A stretch of DNA of 40,435 nucleotides from Lachnospiraceae bacterium UBA3820. Its GTDB lineage: Bacteria > Bacillota > Clostridia > Lachnospirales > Lachnospiraceae. Position numbers and translations under genes: made by a program. Positions 7,725-16,955 of the stretch are shown piece after piece. The stretch is taken from contig DFDU01000001.1 in NCBI GenBank assembly GCA_002369325.1, forward strand, positions 1 to 40,435, read 5' to 3'. The notes beneath the pieces were generated by a model that was not told the DNA's origin, searched no databases, and saw only the letters and a list, made by a program, of their open reading frames with translations. Each line of letters opens with the position of its first letter. Position 1 is the first letter of the stretch.

Positions 7725-10700
7725 ATGAAGAAGTATAAAAGATTTTTGGCGATTTTTTTATGTGCCTTTATGCTCCTTACCGGGAATGATTTTACCGCAT
7801 TTGCCATGACGGATAATGAGGCTGCGGTTGCAACGGATACCGATGCTTTGGCAGATGAAGGCTTTGAGAGTGTTGAGGTTGTAAATTCCGAGGACACAGC
7901 GACCGATACGGATGCAGAAGTCACCGAAGCGGTATTAAGCTATCTTGTGGTAGAAAGCGATTATGTTGAGACACCTTCTTCAATCTTTGTTGCATGCGGT
8001 CTTGAGGCCGTAGAGGGTGAACTTGAAAATGCGATTTTACATTATGTAAATGAAACCACAGGCGTGGCTTATGATATCGAAGCCGAGAAAATCGTAGATT
8101 CAAATATTTTATTTACTTTAAGCTTCAATGATGAAAGCCTTAAAGGCGAATATAGATTAACCGGTCTTGATTATGTAACGGACGGCGAAACCTTAAGTAT
8201 TGATTTTGCTTCAATTGATGTGAATGCAGGATTTGGTGTTGATACCGAGATTTCTGTTGCTCCTGATGCATGGTTTGTGGATGAGGATGCTTCCGATGCG
8301 TCGGATGTGTCTGATGTGGATTATATATTCAGTGATGCTAACGGAGAGGTCCTTTCAAGAGAGGATGTCGATGCCGCAATTGCCGATGCTGCTTCGGAAA
8401 GTGACCTTGTAAATGTTACCGACGGGACCGGAAATGTAGTTGTCGTACTTGATCCGGGACATGGAGGCGGTGACGCGGGTGCTACAAGAACCTACGGCGG
8501 CGTTACATATTATGAAAGAGATCTTAATTTAAAGATTGCGCAGGCATGTAAGGCTGAGCTTGAAAAGTATGTTGGAATAACCGTTTATATGACAAGATAT
8601 GATAATTCAACATCACGCGGTCTTACCGAAAGAGCGCAGATAGCAAAGAGTTATAATGCCGACTTATTTGTAAGTATTCATAACAATTCATCAACCGGAA
8701 CAACATCAAACGGTTCTGAGGTATGGATTCCTAATACAAGCCAGTATAATTATTATGCTCATACAACCTGTGAAGAAATCGGAAAAGATATCCTTACAAA
8801 TCTTGCATCACTCGGACTTAAGAATCTTGGAACCAAGATGCGTAATGCAACACCTGTAGGCGGTGAACCTGCGGAAACATATCCTACAGGCGATATATCC
8901 GATTATTATACCGTTATAAATGCTTCAAGAAGAAGAGGCATACCGGGAATGATAATCGAGCATGCATTTGTAAGTAATGCTTCTGATGTTTCAAACTTCC
9001 TTAATGCGGACTATAAGCTTGAAAATCTGGGAAAAGCCGATGCGAAGGCAATTGCCGGATATTTCAATAAACATTACAGAATGGGTGAGCTTCATCTTAA
9101 CTGCGAGGAACATAATACAAAAACGGATGAAAATCTTAAGTCCGAAGATTACGGAATAGATGTTATAGCACATTTTGATGACAGATATAAATATATTTAC
9201 AGATTTACTGCAGTAAATAAGGCAACCGGAAAAACAGAGATTGTATCCGAGTGGACAGAACAAAACAGGGTAAAATGGCGTCCGACACCGGGAGAATATA
9301 CACTTCATGTTCTTTTGGCTTCCTCAGACGGAAATATAATGGGAGAACAGTCACTTGAGTATAATGTTCTCACTGATTATTCAAAACAATTTATAGGCAT
9401 TTCCGGATTTTGTTATGTGGACAGAGAAGACGGACTTGCTGTGGGAGCTGCATACGAAAGCAGTGACAGTAATGTCAAATTCAAATGGATGGCTTATAAT
9501 TTACAAACTCAGCAATGGACCGTTATAAGCGATTGGTGGAATGGAAACTGGGCTTTATGGAAACCGGGAAAAGGAAATTATTGGCTTCATGTCGAAGCAA
9601 AGACTTCTGACGGAAATACCGCAGAATATACATATGCCGTAGCGGTAACAAAGGATTACAGAGAAAATTATCTGGACTTAAACGGTATATGTTATGAAAT
9701 AAGAAATGATGAGATAGCATTGGGAGTAAATTATGCTACAGATATGAAGAATGTAAGATTCAGATGGATGTCTTACAATCTTGCGACACTCCAATGGGAA
9801 GAGATAAGTGACTGGTACGGTGCAAACTGGACTACATGGAAACCGGGACCGGGAAATTATTGGGTTCATGTCGAGGCAATAACCGATAAAGGCGTTTCTT
9901 CAAGCTATACAATTGCATTTGCAAACCAGAAAAATTACAGAAAGAATTATTTTGATATAACCGGTCTTTGTATCGATATGCGACAGGATGAGATTGCACT
10001 CGGTGCAGGCTATGACACCGACGGAACAAGTCCTGAATTCAGATGGCTTGTGTATGATGTTAATAACAAGACATGGTCTGAAATTCAAAACTGGTATGGT
10101 GGAAACTGGATAACCTGGAGACCTAAGAGAGGAACCTATTGGGTACATGTTCAGGGAAGAACAAAGGAAGGCCTTACCGCAACATATACTTATGCATGGC
10201 AGATAGATCAGGGCTACGGAGATGTATTCAGACTTGATGATGTTCAGGTGGAAGAAGAACAGTACGGATACAGAATAAAGCCTAAGTATTCAAAAGAAGA
10301 TACCATAACATTCAGATACAGCATATATGATATAAAGGCAAATTCTTGGACAACCTTAAGTGACTGGACTACGCAGGACAGCATTTATTGGTATCCTGAC
10401 ACAGGCTCTTACTGGGTGCTTGTTGAAGCTAAATCGGGAAATGGTGAAATCTTATCCAAGAGTATAGGCTATAATGCCGCAACATATATGGCTATAGCGG
10501 GTACTTCGGATATGACTATAGCAAGAATGAAGGCATACTTCCTTGCGTCACATACATATCCTGAGTTTTATAAGAATACCGATGCTCCGACGCTCGATGA
10601 TTTCTGCCTTGTATATATGCAGGAATGTCAGGCTGAAGGAATTAAGCCTGAGGTTGCATTTTGTCAATGTATGAAAGAAACGGGGTTCTTAAAATTCGGC

Positions 10701-11012
10701 GGAGATGTAGATATAAGTCAGTTCAATTTTGCGGGACTCGGAGCAACCGGAGGCGGTGTCGGCGGAGCATCGTTCCCGAGTGTAAGAATGGGTGTAAGAG
10801 CACATGTTCAGCACTTGAAGGCATATGCTACATCAACCGCTTTGACCATGGAGTGCGTTGACCCGAGATTTTCGTTAGTTACCAGAGGCAGTGCTCCTTA
10901 TGTGGAATGGCTCGGAATAAATGAAAATCCTTACGGAAAAGGCTGGGCTGTAGCGCTTAGATACGGATACAGTCTTAAAAAGGATTATATAATGAAATTA
11001 CTTTCATATTAG
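7725..11012 (+). CDS. Secreted bifunctional peptidoglycan hydrolase: N-acetylmuramoyl-L-alanine amidase + glucosaminidase with five Trp-rich modules
   Basis: Product of 1095 residues with a signal peptide (FLAIFLCAFMLLTG). An acidic ATDTDA-type linker follows. Residues about 238-425 are an Amidase_3 domain: LDPGHGGGDAG (His246), YYERDLN (Glu264), SIHNNS (His319) and IIEHAF (Glu412) give the zinc ligands and catalytic Glu. Residues about 450-925 hold five modules of about 90 residues with the pattern FxWxxYxL...W..ISDW...W..W.P..G.YW. Residues about 926-1095 form a glucosaminidase domain with probable catalytic Glu985 in CMKETGFLKFGG. It should cut both the peptide-glycan amide bond and the glycan strand, as autolysins for cell separation do. 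It has its own promoter and terminator and so appears monocistronic. Confidence -1.
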   Translation: MKKYKRFLAIFLCAFMLLTGNDFTAFAMTDNEAAVATDTDALADEGFESVEVVNSEDTATDTDAEVTEAVLSYLVVESDYVETPSSIFVACGLEAVEGELENAILHYVNETTGVAYDIEAEKIVDSNILFTLSFNDESLKGEYRLTGLDYVTDGETLSIDFASIDVNAGFGVDTEISVAPDAWFVDEDASDASDVSDVDYIFSDANGEVLSREDVDAAIADAASESDLVNVTDGTGNVVVVLDPGHGGGDAGATRTYGGVTYYERDLNLKIAQACKAELEKYVGITVYMTRYDNSTSRGLTERAQIAKSYNADLFVSIHNNSSTGTTSNGSEVWIPNTSQYNYYAHTTCEEIGKDILTNLASLGLKNLGTKMRNATPVGGEPAETYPTGDISDYYTVINASRRRGIPGMIIEHAFVSNASDVSNFLNADYKLENLGKADAKAIAGYFNKHYRMGELHLNCEEHNTKTDENLKSEDYGIDVIAHFDDRYKYIYRFTAVNKATGKTEIVSEWTEQNRVKWRPTPGEYTLHVLLASSDGNIMGEQSLEYNVLTDYSKQFIGISGFCYVDREDGLAVGAAYESSDSNVKFKWMAYNLQTQQWTVISDWWNGNWALWKPGKGNYWLHVEAKTSDGNTAEYTYAVAVTKDYRENYLDLNGICYEIRNDEIALGVNYATDMKNVRFRWMSYNLATLQWEEISDWYGANWTTWKPGPGNYWVHVEAITDKGVSSSYTIAFANQKNYRKNYFDITGLCIDMRQDEIALGAGYDTDGTSPEFRWLVYDVNNKTWSEIQNWYGGNWITWRPKRGTYWVHVQGRTKEGLTATYTYAWQIDQGYGDVFRLDDVQVEEEQYGYRIKPKYSKEDTITFRYSIYDIKANSWTTLSDWTTQDSIYWYPDTGSYWVLVEAKSGNGEILSKSIGYNAATYMAIAGTSDMTIARMKAYFLASHTYPEFYKNTDAPTLDDFCLVYMQECQAEGIKPEVAFCQCMKETGFLKFGGDVDISQFNFAGLGATGGGVGGASFPSVRMGVRAHVQHLKAYATSTALTMECVDPRFSLVTRGSAPYVEWLGINENPYGKGWAVALRYGYSLKKDYIMKLLSY

Positions 11013-11034
11013 AAAAATAAAGATATCCAAAATG

Positions 11035-11068
11035 GAAAAAAGTGCATACCCTAATATGCACTTTTTTC
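11035..11068 (+). terminator. Hairpin terminator after the amidase gene
   Basis: A 14-base-pair stem (11035-11048 with 11055-11068) encloses the loop CCCTAA. The downstream arm is a run of T. Confidence -1.
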
Positions 11069-11098
11069 TTTACATAGGTCACCCAAAATGGTTATAAT
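11069..11098 (+). promoter_or_regulatory. Promoter of the protease-GH9-CAP-GT2 operon
   Basis: TTTACA (11069-11074), an 18-base spacer and TATAAT (11093-11098) stand directly after the terminator, about 25 bases before the protease start. Confidence -1.
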
Positions 11099-11109
11099 AT
11101 ATCTTATGT

Positions 11110-11125
11110 GGAGGTGCTTTTTTTG
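11110..11125 (+). promoter_or_regulatory. RBS that fixes a TTG start
   Basis: GGAGGTG (11110-11116) is six bases before TTG at 11123. The upstream GTG at 11108 would place the RBS inside the gene, so the TTG start is preferred. Confidence -1.
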
Positions 11126-13534
11126 AGAAAATTTAAATTTATGATAAGCAGCTTTTTAATAGGTTTTTCCACCCTTTTGGGAATCGGAGCGACGAAGGCT
11201 GCGGATATGGATAATATTGAAATAATAGCAACAGATTCCGATGCTGATACCGAAGCATATACGGATGAAAATACTGAGTCGGATAATTCAGGATATGAGG
11301 AATTATATGATTTTTACATAAATAATTCGGGATATATAGATGTTGACTATTTTGTGGAAACCGACAGTTCGGATTATATAAGTACTTTGGAGTATGATCC
11401 GGACACAGTATCGCTTCGACGTGAAGCCGGCATACCGTCGAGCTATGACTCAAGAGATTTCGGGATGGTCACTGAAGCAAAAAACCAGGGTGCTTACGGT
11501 ACATGCTGGGCATTTGCGGTTATGAGTGCGGCAGAGTCATCGCTGATATCACAAAATATAATGGATAAGCCTGATTTGTCAGAATTGCATTTTGCTTATT
11601 TTATGTATCATTGCACTGATGATCCCTTGGGAAATATCGGAAATGACAGCAATACAATAATGTCATCAAATTCGAATTTTTTGAATATCGGAGGTGCTGA
11701 TATATATAATTTGTTTGCACTTGCAGCATGGAGAGGCGCGGCAAACGAAAGTGAGTATCCTTATGAGGATGCATCGGTAAATATGTCTATAGATTCCTCT
11801 GAGGCATATAATGATGTTGTGCATTTACAAAATGTGGATATTATGTCGATGACAAATAAAGAAGCTGTCAAACGTCATATTATGGAACATGGCAGCGTTA
11901 CAAGCTCCATTTATCTTATGAATAATTATAATTATAACAGTATCAAACATTCCTATTATCAAAACAGTACGACAAAGGCTAATCATGAAATATCGATAAT
12001 AGGCTGGGATGATGATTATTCGGCTGATAATTTTAATTCAACTGTTAAGCCATCTGCCGACGGAGCATGGCTTATAAAAAACAGCTGGGGCGGAATGGAA
12101 TATATCTGGGTTTCATATGAAGACCTTGTACTATCAAACGCTAAGGCATATGCCTTTATCTTCGAAGCGGCCGATAATTATGATTTTAATTATCAATATG
12201 ACGGAAGCAGCTCTACGAAATATCTGAGCGTGAATAGCGGAACAACCTTTGCAAATGTATATACCGTTAGCGGTGCAAGAACGGAAGAACTTGAAGCTGT
12301 TTCTTTTGCTTCGGGCAGCAGTAATGTAAAATATGAAATTCAGATATATAAAAATTCGGATTATGATAATCCCTGTTCCGGTGAGGTGCTGCTTGAGGAG
12401 CCATTGTCCGGAAGCTTTAAATATGCAGGATATCATACGGTTAAGCTGGATGCTCCGGTTAGATTAAAAAAAGGCGAGCGCTTTACCGTTGCAGTGACAC
12501 TTACAAGCCTTGATACATCAAAGACAAATGTTGAAATGTATTGCGACGGAAATTACAGTACGGGCGAGCTATCTTTCATAAGTGATACGGAGCCGGGACA
12601 TTCATATTATTATAAAAATAACCAATGGATAGATTTATATTATAAAAGCGAGAATATGCTTTGCGCAAGGATAAAGGCATTTACCGGTGCCGCTCCTGCG
12701 TCGACCGAAATAACGGGAATTGATATCATTGAAAATAAAAATGATATTTCTTTGTCTGCCTCATATGAAAGTGATTTTTCAGATTTAAAATTCAAATGGC
12801 AGATTTATGATCTTCAAAAAAAATCATGGAGTGTTCTTCAAAACTGGAGTGCCAAAGATAATGTATCATGGAAACCGGATAAAGGTGATTATTGGATATA
12901 TCTGGAAATCGATGATTCTACCGGAAAAAACATAAATTATTGCTTAGGGTACACATCGACTAAGAATTATAAAGCGACGGGAAATATTACCATAAACGGT
13001 TGTTGCACCGCACTTTTAAAGGATGGTCTTGCTGTCGGTGTCTCATACAACAGTGATGATACCAATATGAAATTCCGTTGGCAGGAATATAATCTGACAA
13101 CCAAAAAATGGACAGTTGTAAGCGACTGGTCAAAGAGCAACTGGACACTTTGGAATCCGTCCAAGGGTTCTTATTGGATTTATGTTGAAGCTATGAATTC
13201 AAGCGGTAAGGTGGAATCGTATGCACAGGGATTTGTTTCGGAATATGATTATAAAAAGCCTTATGTTACATTAAATGGATTTTGCTTTATGTCTCAAAGC
13301 GATTGCATACCTGTTGGAGCAGGATACGAAACAAACAGAGGAGAGGTTATGTTCCGCTGGCAGGAATATGATTTAAATTCAAAAACCTGGCGTGTCGTAA
13401 GTAATTGGTCAAATGGAAACTGGATAAATTGGAAACCGAAAAAAGGCTCGTATTGGCTTCTTTGCGAAGCTAAGACTGCCGATGGAGCAACGTCCTCATT
13501 TTGTTGGGGATATGTCACGGATAAAAGCTATTAA
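11123..13534 (+). CDS. Secreted papain-family (C1A) cysteine protease with lectin-like domain and three Trp-rich modules
   Basis: Start is TTG at 11123 (803 aa). A signal peptide (FMISSFLIGFSTLLGIGATKA) leads to an acidic, Ser/Thr/Asp-rich stretch. The C1A catalytic domain begins near YDSRDFG. KNQGAYGTCWAF supplies Gln122 and nucleophile Cys128, HEISIIGWDDD supplies His288, and LIKNSWGG supplies Asn320. A beta-rich part (about 340-520) resembles the lectin-like domain often found after the protease domain in clostridial surface C1A proteases. Three Trp-rich modules (about 530-803) match those of the upstream amidase, for example FRWQEYNLTTKKWTVVSDW. The mature enzyme should act outside the cell; its substrate is unknown. 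The GH9 gene follows after 17 bases. Confidence -1.
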   Translation: MRKFKFMISSFLIGFSTLLGIGATKAADMDNIEIIATDSDADTEAYTDENTESDNSGYEELYDFYINNSGYIDVDYFVETDSSDYISTLEYDPDTVSLRREAGIPSSYDSRDFGMVTEAKNQGAYGTCWAFAVMSAAESSLISQNIMDKPDLSELHFAYFMYHCTDDPLGNIGNDSNTIMSSNSNFLNIGGADIYNLFALAAWRGAANESEYPYEDASVNMSIDSSEAYNDVVHLQNVDIMSMTNKEAVKRHIMEHGSVTSSIYLMNNYNYNSIKHSYYQNSTTKANHEISIIGWDDDYSADNFNSTVKPSADGAWLIKNSWGGMEYIWVSYEDLVLSNAKAYAFIFEAADNYDFNYQYDGSSSTKYLSVNSGTTFANVYTVSGARTEELEAVSFASGSSNVKYEIQIYKNSDYDNPCSGEVLLEEPLSGSFKYAGYHTVKLDAPVRLKKGERFTVAVTLTSLDTSKTNVEMYCDGNYSTGELSFISDTEPGHSYYYKNNQWIDLYYKSENMLCARIKAFTGAAPASTEITGIDIIENKNDISLSASYESDFSDLKFKWQIYDLQKKSWSVLQNWSAKDNVSWKPDKGDYWIYLEIDDSTGKNINYCLGYTSTKNYKATGNITINGCCTALLKDGLAVGVSYNSDDTNMKFRWQEYNLTTKKWTVVSDWSKSNWTLWNPSKGSYWIYVEAMNSSGKVESYAQGFVSEYDYKKPYVTLNGFCFMSQSDCIPVGAGYETNRGEVMFRWQEYDLNSKTWRVVSNWSNGNWINWKPKKGSYWLLCEAKTADGATSSFCWGYVTDKSY

Positions 13535-13551
13535 ATAAACGGGAGGATGAT

Positions 13552-15615
13552 ATGTTGGTAAAAAATCAAAACAAAAAACGTATAGCCGTATTTTTTATGA
13601 CTCTTGTGATGATGCTTACGGTATTTGAGTACGGAGGAAGCATCGTTTCTTTGGCTGAGGATGAACAGATTGAGAAAACAGAGCTTGTGGAGCAGGCAAA
13701 TTATAATTATGCAAAGCTTCTTCAATATTCTCTTTATCTTTATGATGCAAATATGTGCGGAAATGATGTATCTTCAGCATCGTTGCTTGACTGGCGAGGC
13801 AATTGTCATACTAACGACGGAGCCTATTATACAAAAAATGACGGATCAACAGTCTGGGTGGATTTAACAGGCGGATTTCACGATGCCGGTGACCATGTAA
13901 AATTCGGATTGCCGGAAGCTTTTTCGGCATTTACGCTCGGTATGAGCTACGATGTTTATAAGGACTCATATCAGGCCTCCGGACAGTCGGGACATTTACA
14001 AACCATTACAACAAAATTTGCGGATTATCTTGTAAAGTGTACAGTCCTTGATTCTTACGGAAATGTAGAAGCCTTCTGCTGTCAGGTAGGACAGGGTGGA
14101 GGCGGATTTGACCACGGATATTGGGGACCGCCGGAGAATCAAAACAGCAACTCTTCAAACAGACCTGTATTTTTCACAAGTGCTTCGGAACCTTCAACCG
14201 ACATCGTAAGTCTATCTGCTGCAGCACTTGTAATGCAATATAAAAACTTCGGAGGAAGCAATTATCTTGAAACGGCAAAGAAGCTTTTTTCTTATGCATA
14301 TGTAAATCAAAAGAAATGTAATACTTCCGCAGGTTCGTTTTATGCATCTTCGGGTTGGGCAGATGATTATTGTCTTGCTGCAATTATGTTATATAATGCG
14401 ACCAATGACGGATTTTATTTAAATGAGTATAATCAATATAAAAACGAAGATAAGGCAAAGAATGTTTGGTGGCCTTACGGTTGGGATAATACAGCTCCGG
14501 CTCTTGCTTATTACAGCGGAAACGCAAGCTCTCTTAAGAGTATAATGGATACATATAAGGACAGAACAAACAGTGACGGTTATGTATGTGTAAATGAATG
14601 GGGTTCCGCAAGATATAATACTTCAATGCAGTTTACGGGCCTTTTGTATGATAAGGCTGTCGGAGGCAACTCATATCTTGCATGGGCTGAAAACCAGATG
14701 GGTTATTTACTGGGAAGCAATCCTTCAAACAGATGCTATGTCGTAGGTTACAGTGCAAACAGCTCCAGATATCCTCATCACAGAGCGGCATCCGGATATA
14801 CAGGCGGTCCGAAGGGAACAACCGAGCAGGCTCATGTTTTGCTTGGAGCACTTGTCGGAGGTCCTAAGACCGGCGGAGCTTACAGCGATACCGCCGACGA
14901 TTACCAATGTAACGAGGTTGCGATTGATTATAATGCCTGTCTTGTTTCGGCTGCAGCAGCGTTATATTATAAGCATATCGGCGAGGGCAACCAGTATACA
15001 GATTCAAATTATTATTCCGATAATACGACTCTTATGTCAAACGGAATTTATGTTGCCGAAAGCAGCAGATACAGAATAGTTGCAGCAATGGCTACAAATC
15101 AAAGCGATATATCGAATATTGAATACTCCTGGTATGCGACAAAGGATAACGGAGCAAGCTGGCAGTTGGTAAACGGTTGGACAAAGGGTAATAATTGCCT
15201 TGTGTGGACACCGGATACATTTGGAGAATATGCAATACTTTGTAAGGCGAGAAAAGAAGGCGATGATGCAACAACCGTTGAGGCTATGGCATCATACAGC
15301 TATCATCCTGTTATATACGGCAAATGTCAGATGCCTTATACCGGACCGGGTGGCGGTTGGTTAATCGGTGTTGAGTCTTATGAGAATCCGAATCAGTCAT
15401 ACCAGTACGAGATGCTTATACTTGACTGTAATCTTTACATTCAGGGTAAGGATGCATGGATTTATACAACCGGCAAATGCGGAGTTGCCGAAGGAAAGGC
15501 TCTCTGGGTAGTATGGCAGCCTGTATACGGATATTATTGGACATTATTCAGAGTTTATGATAAAGACGGAAATATGCTTGATGAAGTATGCTATGGATTT
15601 GAAAATGTTTACTAA
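13552..15615 (+). CDS. Secreted GH9 glycoside hydrolase (endoglucanase-like) with two C-terminal Trp-rich modules
   Basis: GGGAGG precedes the ATG; the 687-residue product has a signal peptide (VFFMTLVMMLTVFEYGGSIV). The GH9 domain spans about 45-480. GGFHDAGDHVKFGLP supplies catalytic-site Asp111 and Asp114, PHHRAASG is the GH9 His signature, and DYQCNEVAIDYNA supplies the acid Glu455. GH9 enzymes cut beta-1,4-glucans by inversion. No CBM3, dockerin or other cellulosome module is visible. Instead, the last 190 residues or so are two Trp-rich modules, the second nearly identical to the end of the CAP protein. The setting beside wall hydrolases and glycan genes suggests that a self-made or biofilm glucan is as likely a target as plant cellulose. 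Confidence -1.
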   Translation: MLVKNQNKKRIAVFFMTLVMMLTVFEYGGSIVSLAEDEQIEKTELVEQANYNYAKLLQYSLYLYDANMCGNDVSSASLLDWRGNCHTNDGAYYTKNDGSTVWVDLTGGFHDAGDHVKFGLPEAFSAFTLGMSYDVYKDSYQASGQSGHLQTITTKFADYLVKCTVLDSYGNVEAFCCQVGQGGGGFDHGYWGPPENQNSNSSNRPVFFTSASEPSTDIVSLSAAALVMQYKNFGGSNYLETAKKLFSYAYVNQKKCNTSAGSFYASSGWADDYCLAAIMLYNATNDGFYLNEYNQYKNEDKAKNVWWPYGWDNTAPALAYYSGNASSLKSIMDTYKDRTNSDGYVCVNEWGSARYNTSMQFTGLLYDKAVGGNSYLAWAENQMGYLLGSNPSNRCYVVGYSANSSRYPHHRAASGYTGGPKGTTEQAHVLLGALVGGPKTGGAYSDTADDYQCNEVAIDYNACLVSAAAALYYKHIGEGNQYTDSNYYSDNTTLMSNGIYVAESSRYRIVAAMATNQSDISNIEYSWYATKDNGASWQLVNGWTKGNNCLVWTPDTFGEYAILCKARKEGDDATTVEAMASYSYHPVIYGKCQMPYTGPGGGWLIGVESYENPNQSYQYEMLILDCNLYIQGKDAWIYTTGKCGVAEGKALWVVWQPVYGYYWTLFRVYDKDGNMLDEVCYGFENVY
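15301..15612 (+). repeat. Recently duplicated C-terminal module, copy 1 (in the GH9 gene)
   Basis: This stretch pairs with 16603-16908. Long blocks are base-identical, for example 36 bases at 15454-15489 against 16753-16788, while the upstream parts of the two genes are unrelated. This points to module shuffling or gene conversion. Confidence -1.
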
Positions 15616-15645
15616 AATATATATTAAATTAAGGGGGATATTGAT

Positions 15646-16911
15646 ATGAAGATTAAGAGTCATGTTTCAAAATTGTTGGTAGCAATATTACTTATTGCTC
15701 TTATCAACCCGTTTAATTATGCGAAAACGGTAAGTGCGAAGGAAGATGATTCGCTTGTTTCATCGGTTGAAACAATTTCTGTCAATGAGTTTGAAAGTCT
15801 TTCCGGCGAGGAAAATGTTGATGAGACCTCGGTTGTGCTTCAAGCAAGTGATTCTGAAGATTGCATAGAAGAAAGTGTGGAAGATGCTGCAATCGCTGAA
15901 GCCGGTCTGGCAGGTTTTAATTATGATTATGCGTGGGATGTTCTTGACATTGTAAATCAGGAGAGAGCAGCCAACGGATTGGAACCGCTTGTAATGGATG
16001 TAGGTCTTATGAATACGGCGAATCTGAGAGCGCAGGAAATAGCTTCTACGTTTTCACATACAAGACCGGATGGCTCGAGCTGTTTTACCGCATGGCCAAA
16101 AAATAAGTATTATTCGGCTAAGGGTGAAAATATTGCAGCCGGTCAAAGAACACCGGAATGGGTAATGGATGCATGGATGAAATCGCAGGGACACCGTGAA
16201 AACATTTTGAGTGAATATTATAATTGCATAGGTATTTCGTGTTATTATGATCCTAATTCCGAATATGGATATAACTGGTCACAAAATTTCGGATATACTT
16301 CTAATCCCAACGTGATTACCAAGAATGGTAAATTTGAAGCAACAGGTATCAAAGTCGAAGAAGCATCAAAAAACAGGTTTGTAGGCTTTGCGCAGGTAAC
16401 AAACCCAACGGGAGAAGATTTGGAATACAGCTGGTATATTTCCGGTGATAACGGAAGTACATGGAGCTGCATAAGCGAGTGGAATCCGGCAGAAGGTATA
16501 TCTTTCGTTCCGAATAAATTCGGTGAATATACGATAGTGGTTAAGGCACGTAAGAAAAACAGTCCAAATGAAATAGTTTCCGCAGGAACCACATACAGCT
16601 ACCATCCGTATATTTACGGTAAATGTCAAATGCCTTATACGGGACAGGGAGGAGGCTGGTTAATCGGTGTTGAGTCTTATGAGAATCCCAACCAGTCATA
16701 TCAATACGAAATGCTTATCCTTGATTGTAACCTTTATGTTCAGGGAAAACCGGCATGGATTTATACAACCGGCAAATGCGGAGTTGCCAGCGGAAAGGCC
16801 CTTTGGGTAGTATGGCAGCCTGTGTACGGATATTATTGGACATTATTCAGAGTTTATGATAAAAACGGAAATCTGATTGATGAGATTTGCTATGGATTTG
16901 AGAATATTTAG
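15646..16911 (+). CDS. Secreted CAP/SCP-domain protein with two C-terminal Trp-rich modules
   Basis: AAGGGGG precedes the ATG; the product has 421 residues. A signal peptide (LLVAILLIALINPFNYAKTVSA) and an acidic linker precede the CAP domain at about 100-225. That domain is marked by VNQERAANGLEPL, FSHTRPDGSS, GENIAAGQ and SQGHRENIL. Bacterial CAP proteins of this kind are common on surfaces; their biochemical role is mostly unsettled. The C-terminal half carries two Trp-rich modules. The last (from YIYGKCQMPYTG) is nearly the same as the end of the preceding GH9 enzyme. The gene is 30 bases downstream of the GH9 gene in the same operon. Confidence -1.
   Translation: MKIKSHVSKLLVAILLIALINPFNYAKTVSAKEDDSLVSSVETISVNEFESLSGEENVDETSVVLQASDSEDCIEESVEDAAIAEAGLAGFNYDYAWDVLDIVNQERAANGLEPLVMDVGLMNTANLRAQEIASTFSHTRPDGSSCFTAWPKNKYYSAKGENIAAGQRTPEWVMDAWMKSQGHRENILSEYYNCIGISCYYDPNSEYGYNWSQNFGYTSNPNVITKNGKFEATGIKVEEASKNRFVGFAQVTNPTGEDLEYSWYISGDNGSTWSCISEWNPAEGISFVPNKFGEYTIVVKARKKNSPNEIVSAGTTYSYHPYIYGKCQMPYTGQGGGWLIGVESYENPNQSYQYEMLILDCNLYVQGKPAWIYTTGKCGVASGKALWVVWQPVYGYYWTLFRVYDKNGNLIDEICYGFENI
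16603..16908 (+). repeat. Recently duplicated C-terminal module, copy 2 (in the CAP gene)
   Basis: Partner of 15301-15612. The two copies differ mainly at third codon positions and small patches, much less than the other modules differ from one another. Confidence -1.
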
Positions 16912-16955
16912 TTTTTGATTGGAGAATCGATTATATAATAATTGAGAAAAGTGAA

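Noticed and set aside
7725..16911. Trp-rich repeats as choline-binding repeats
   Set aside because: The unit is about 90 residues with a beta-sandwich-like pattern, not the 20-residue YG repeat seen in surface proteins A and B.
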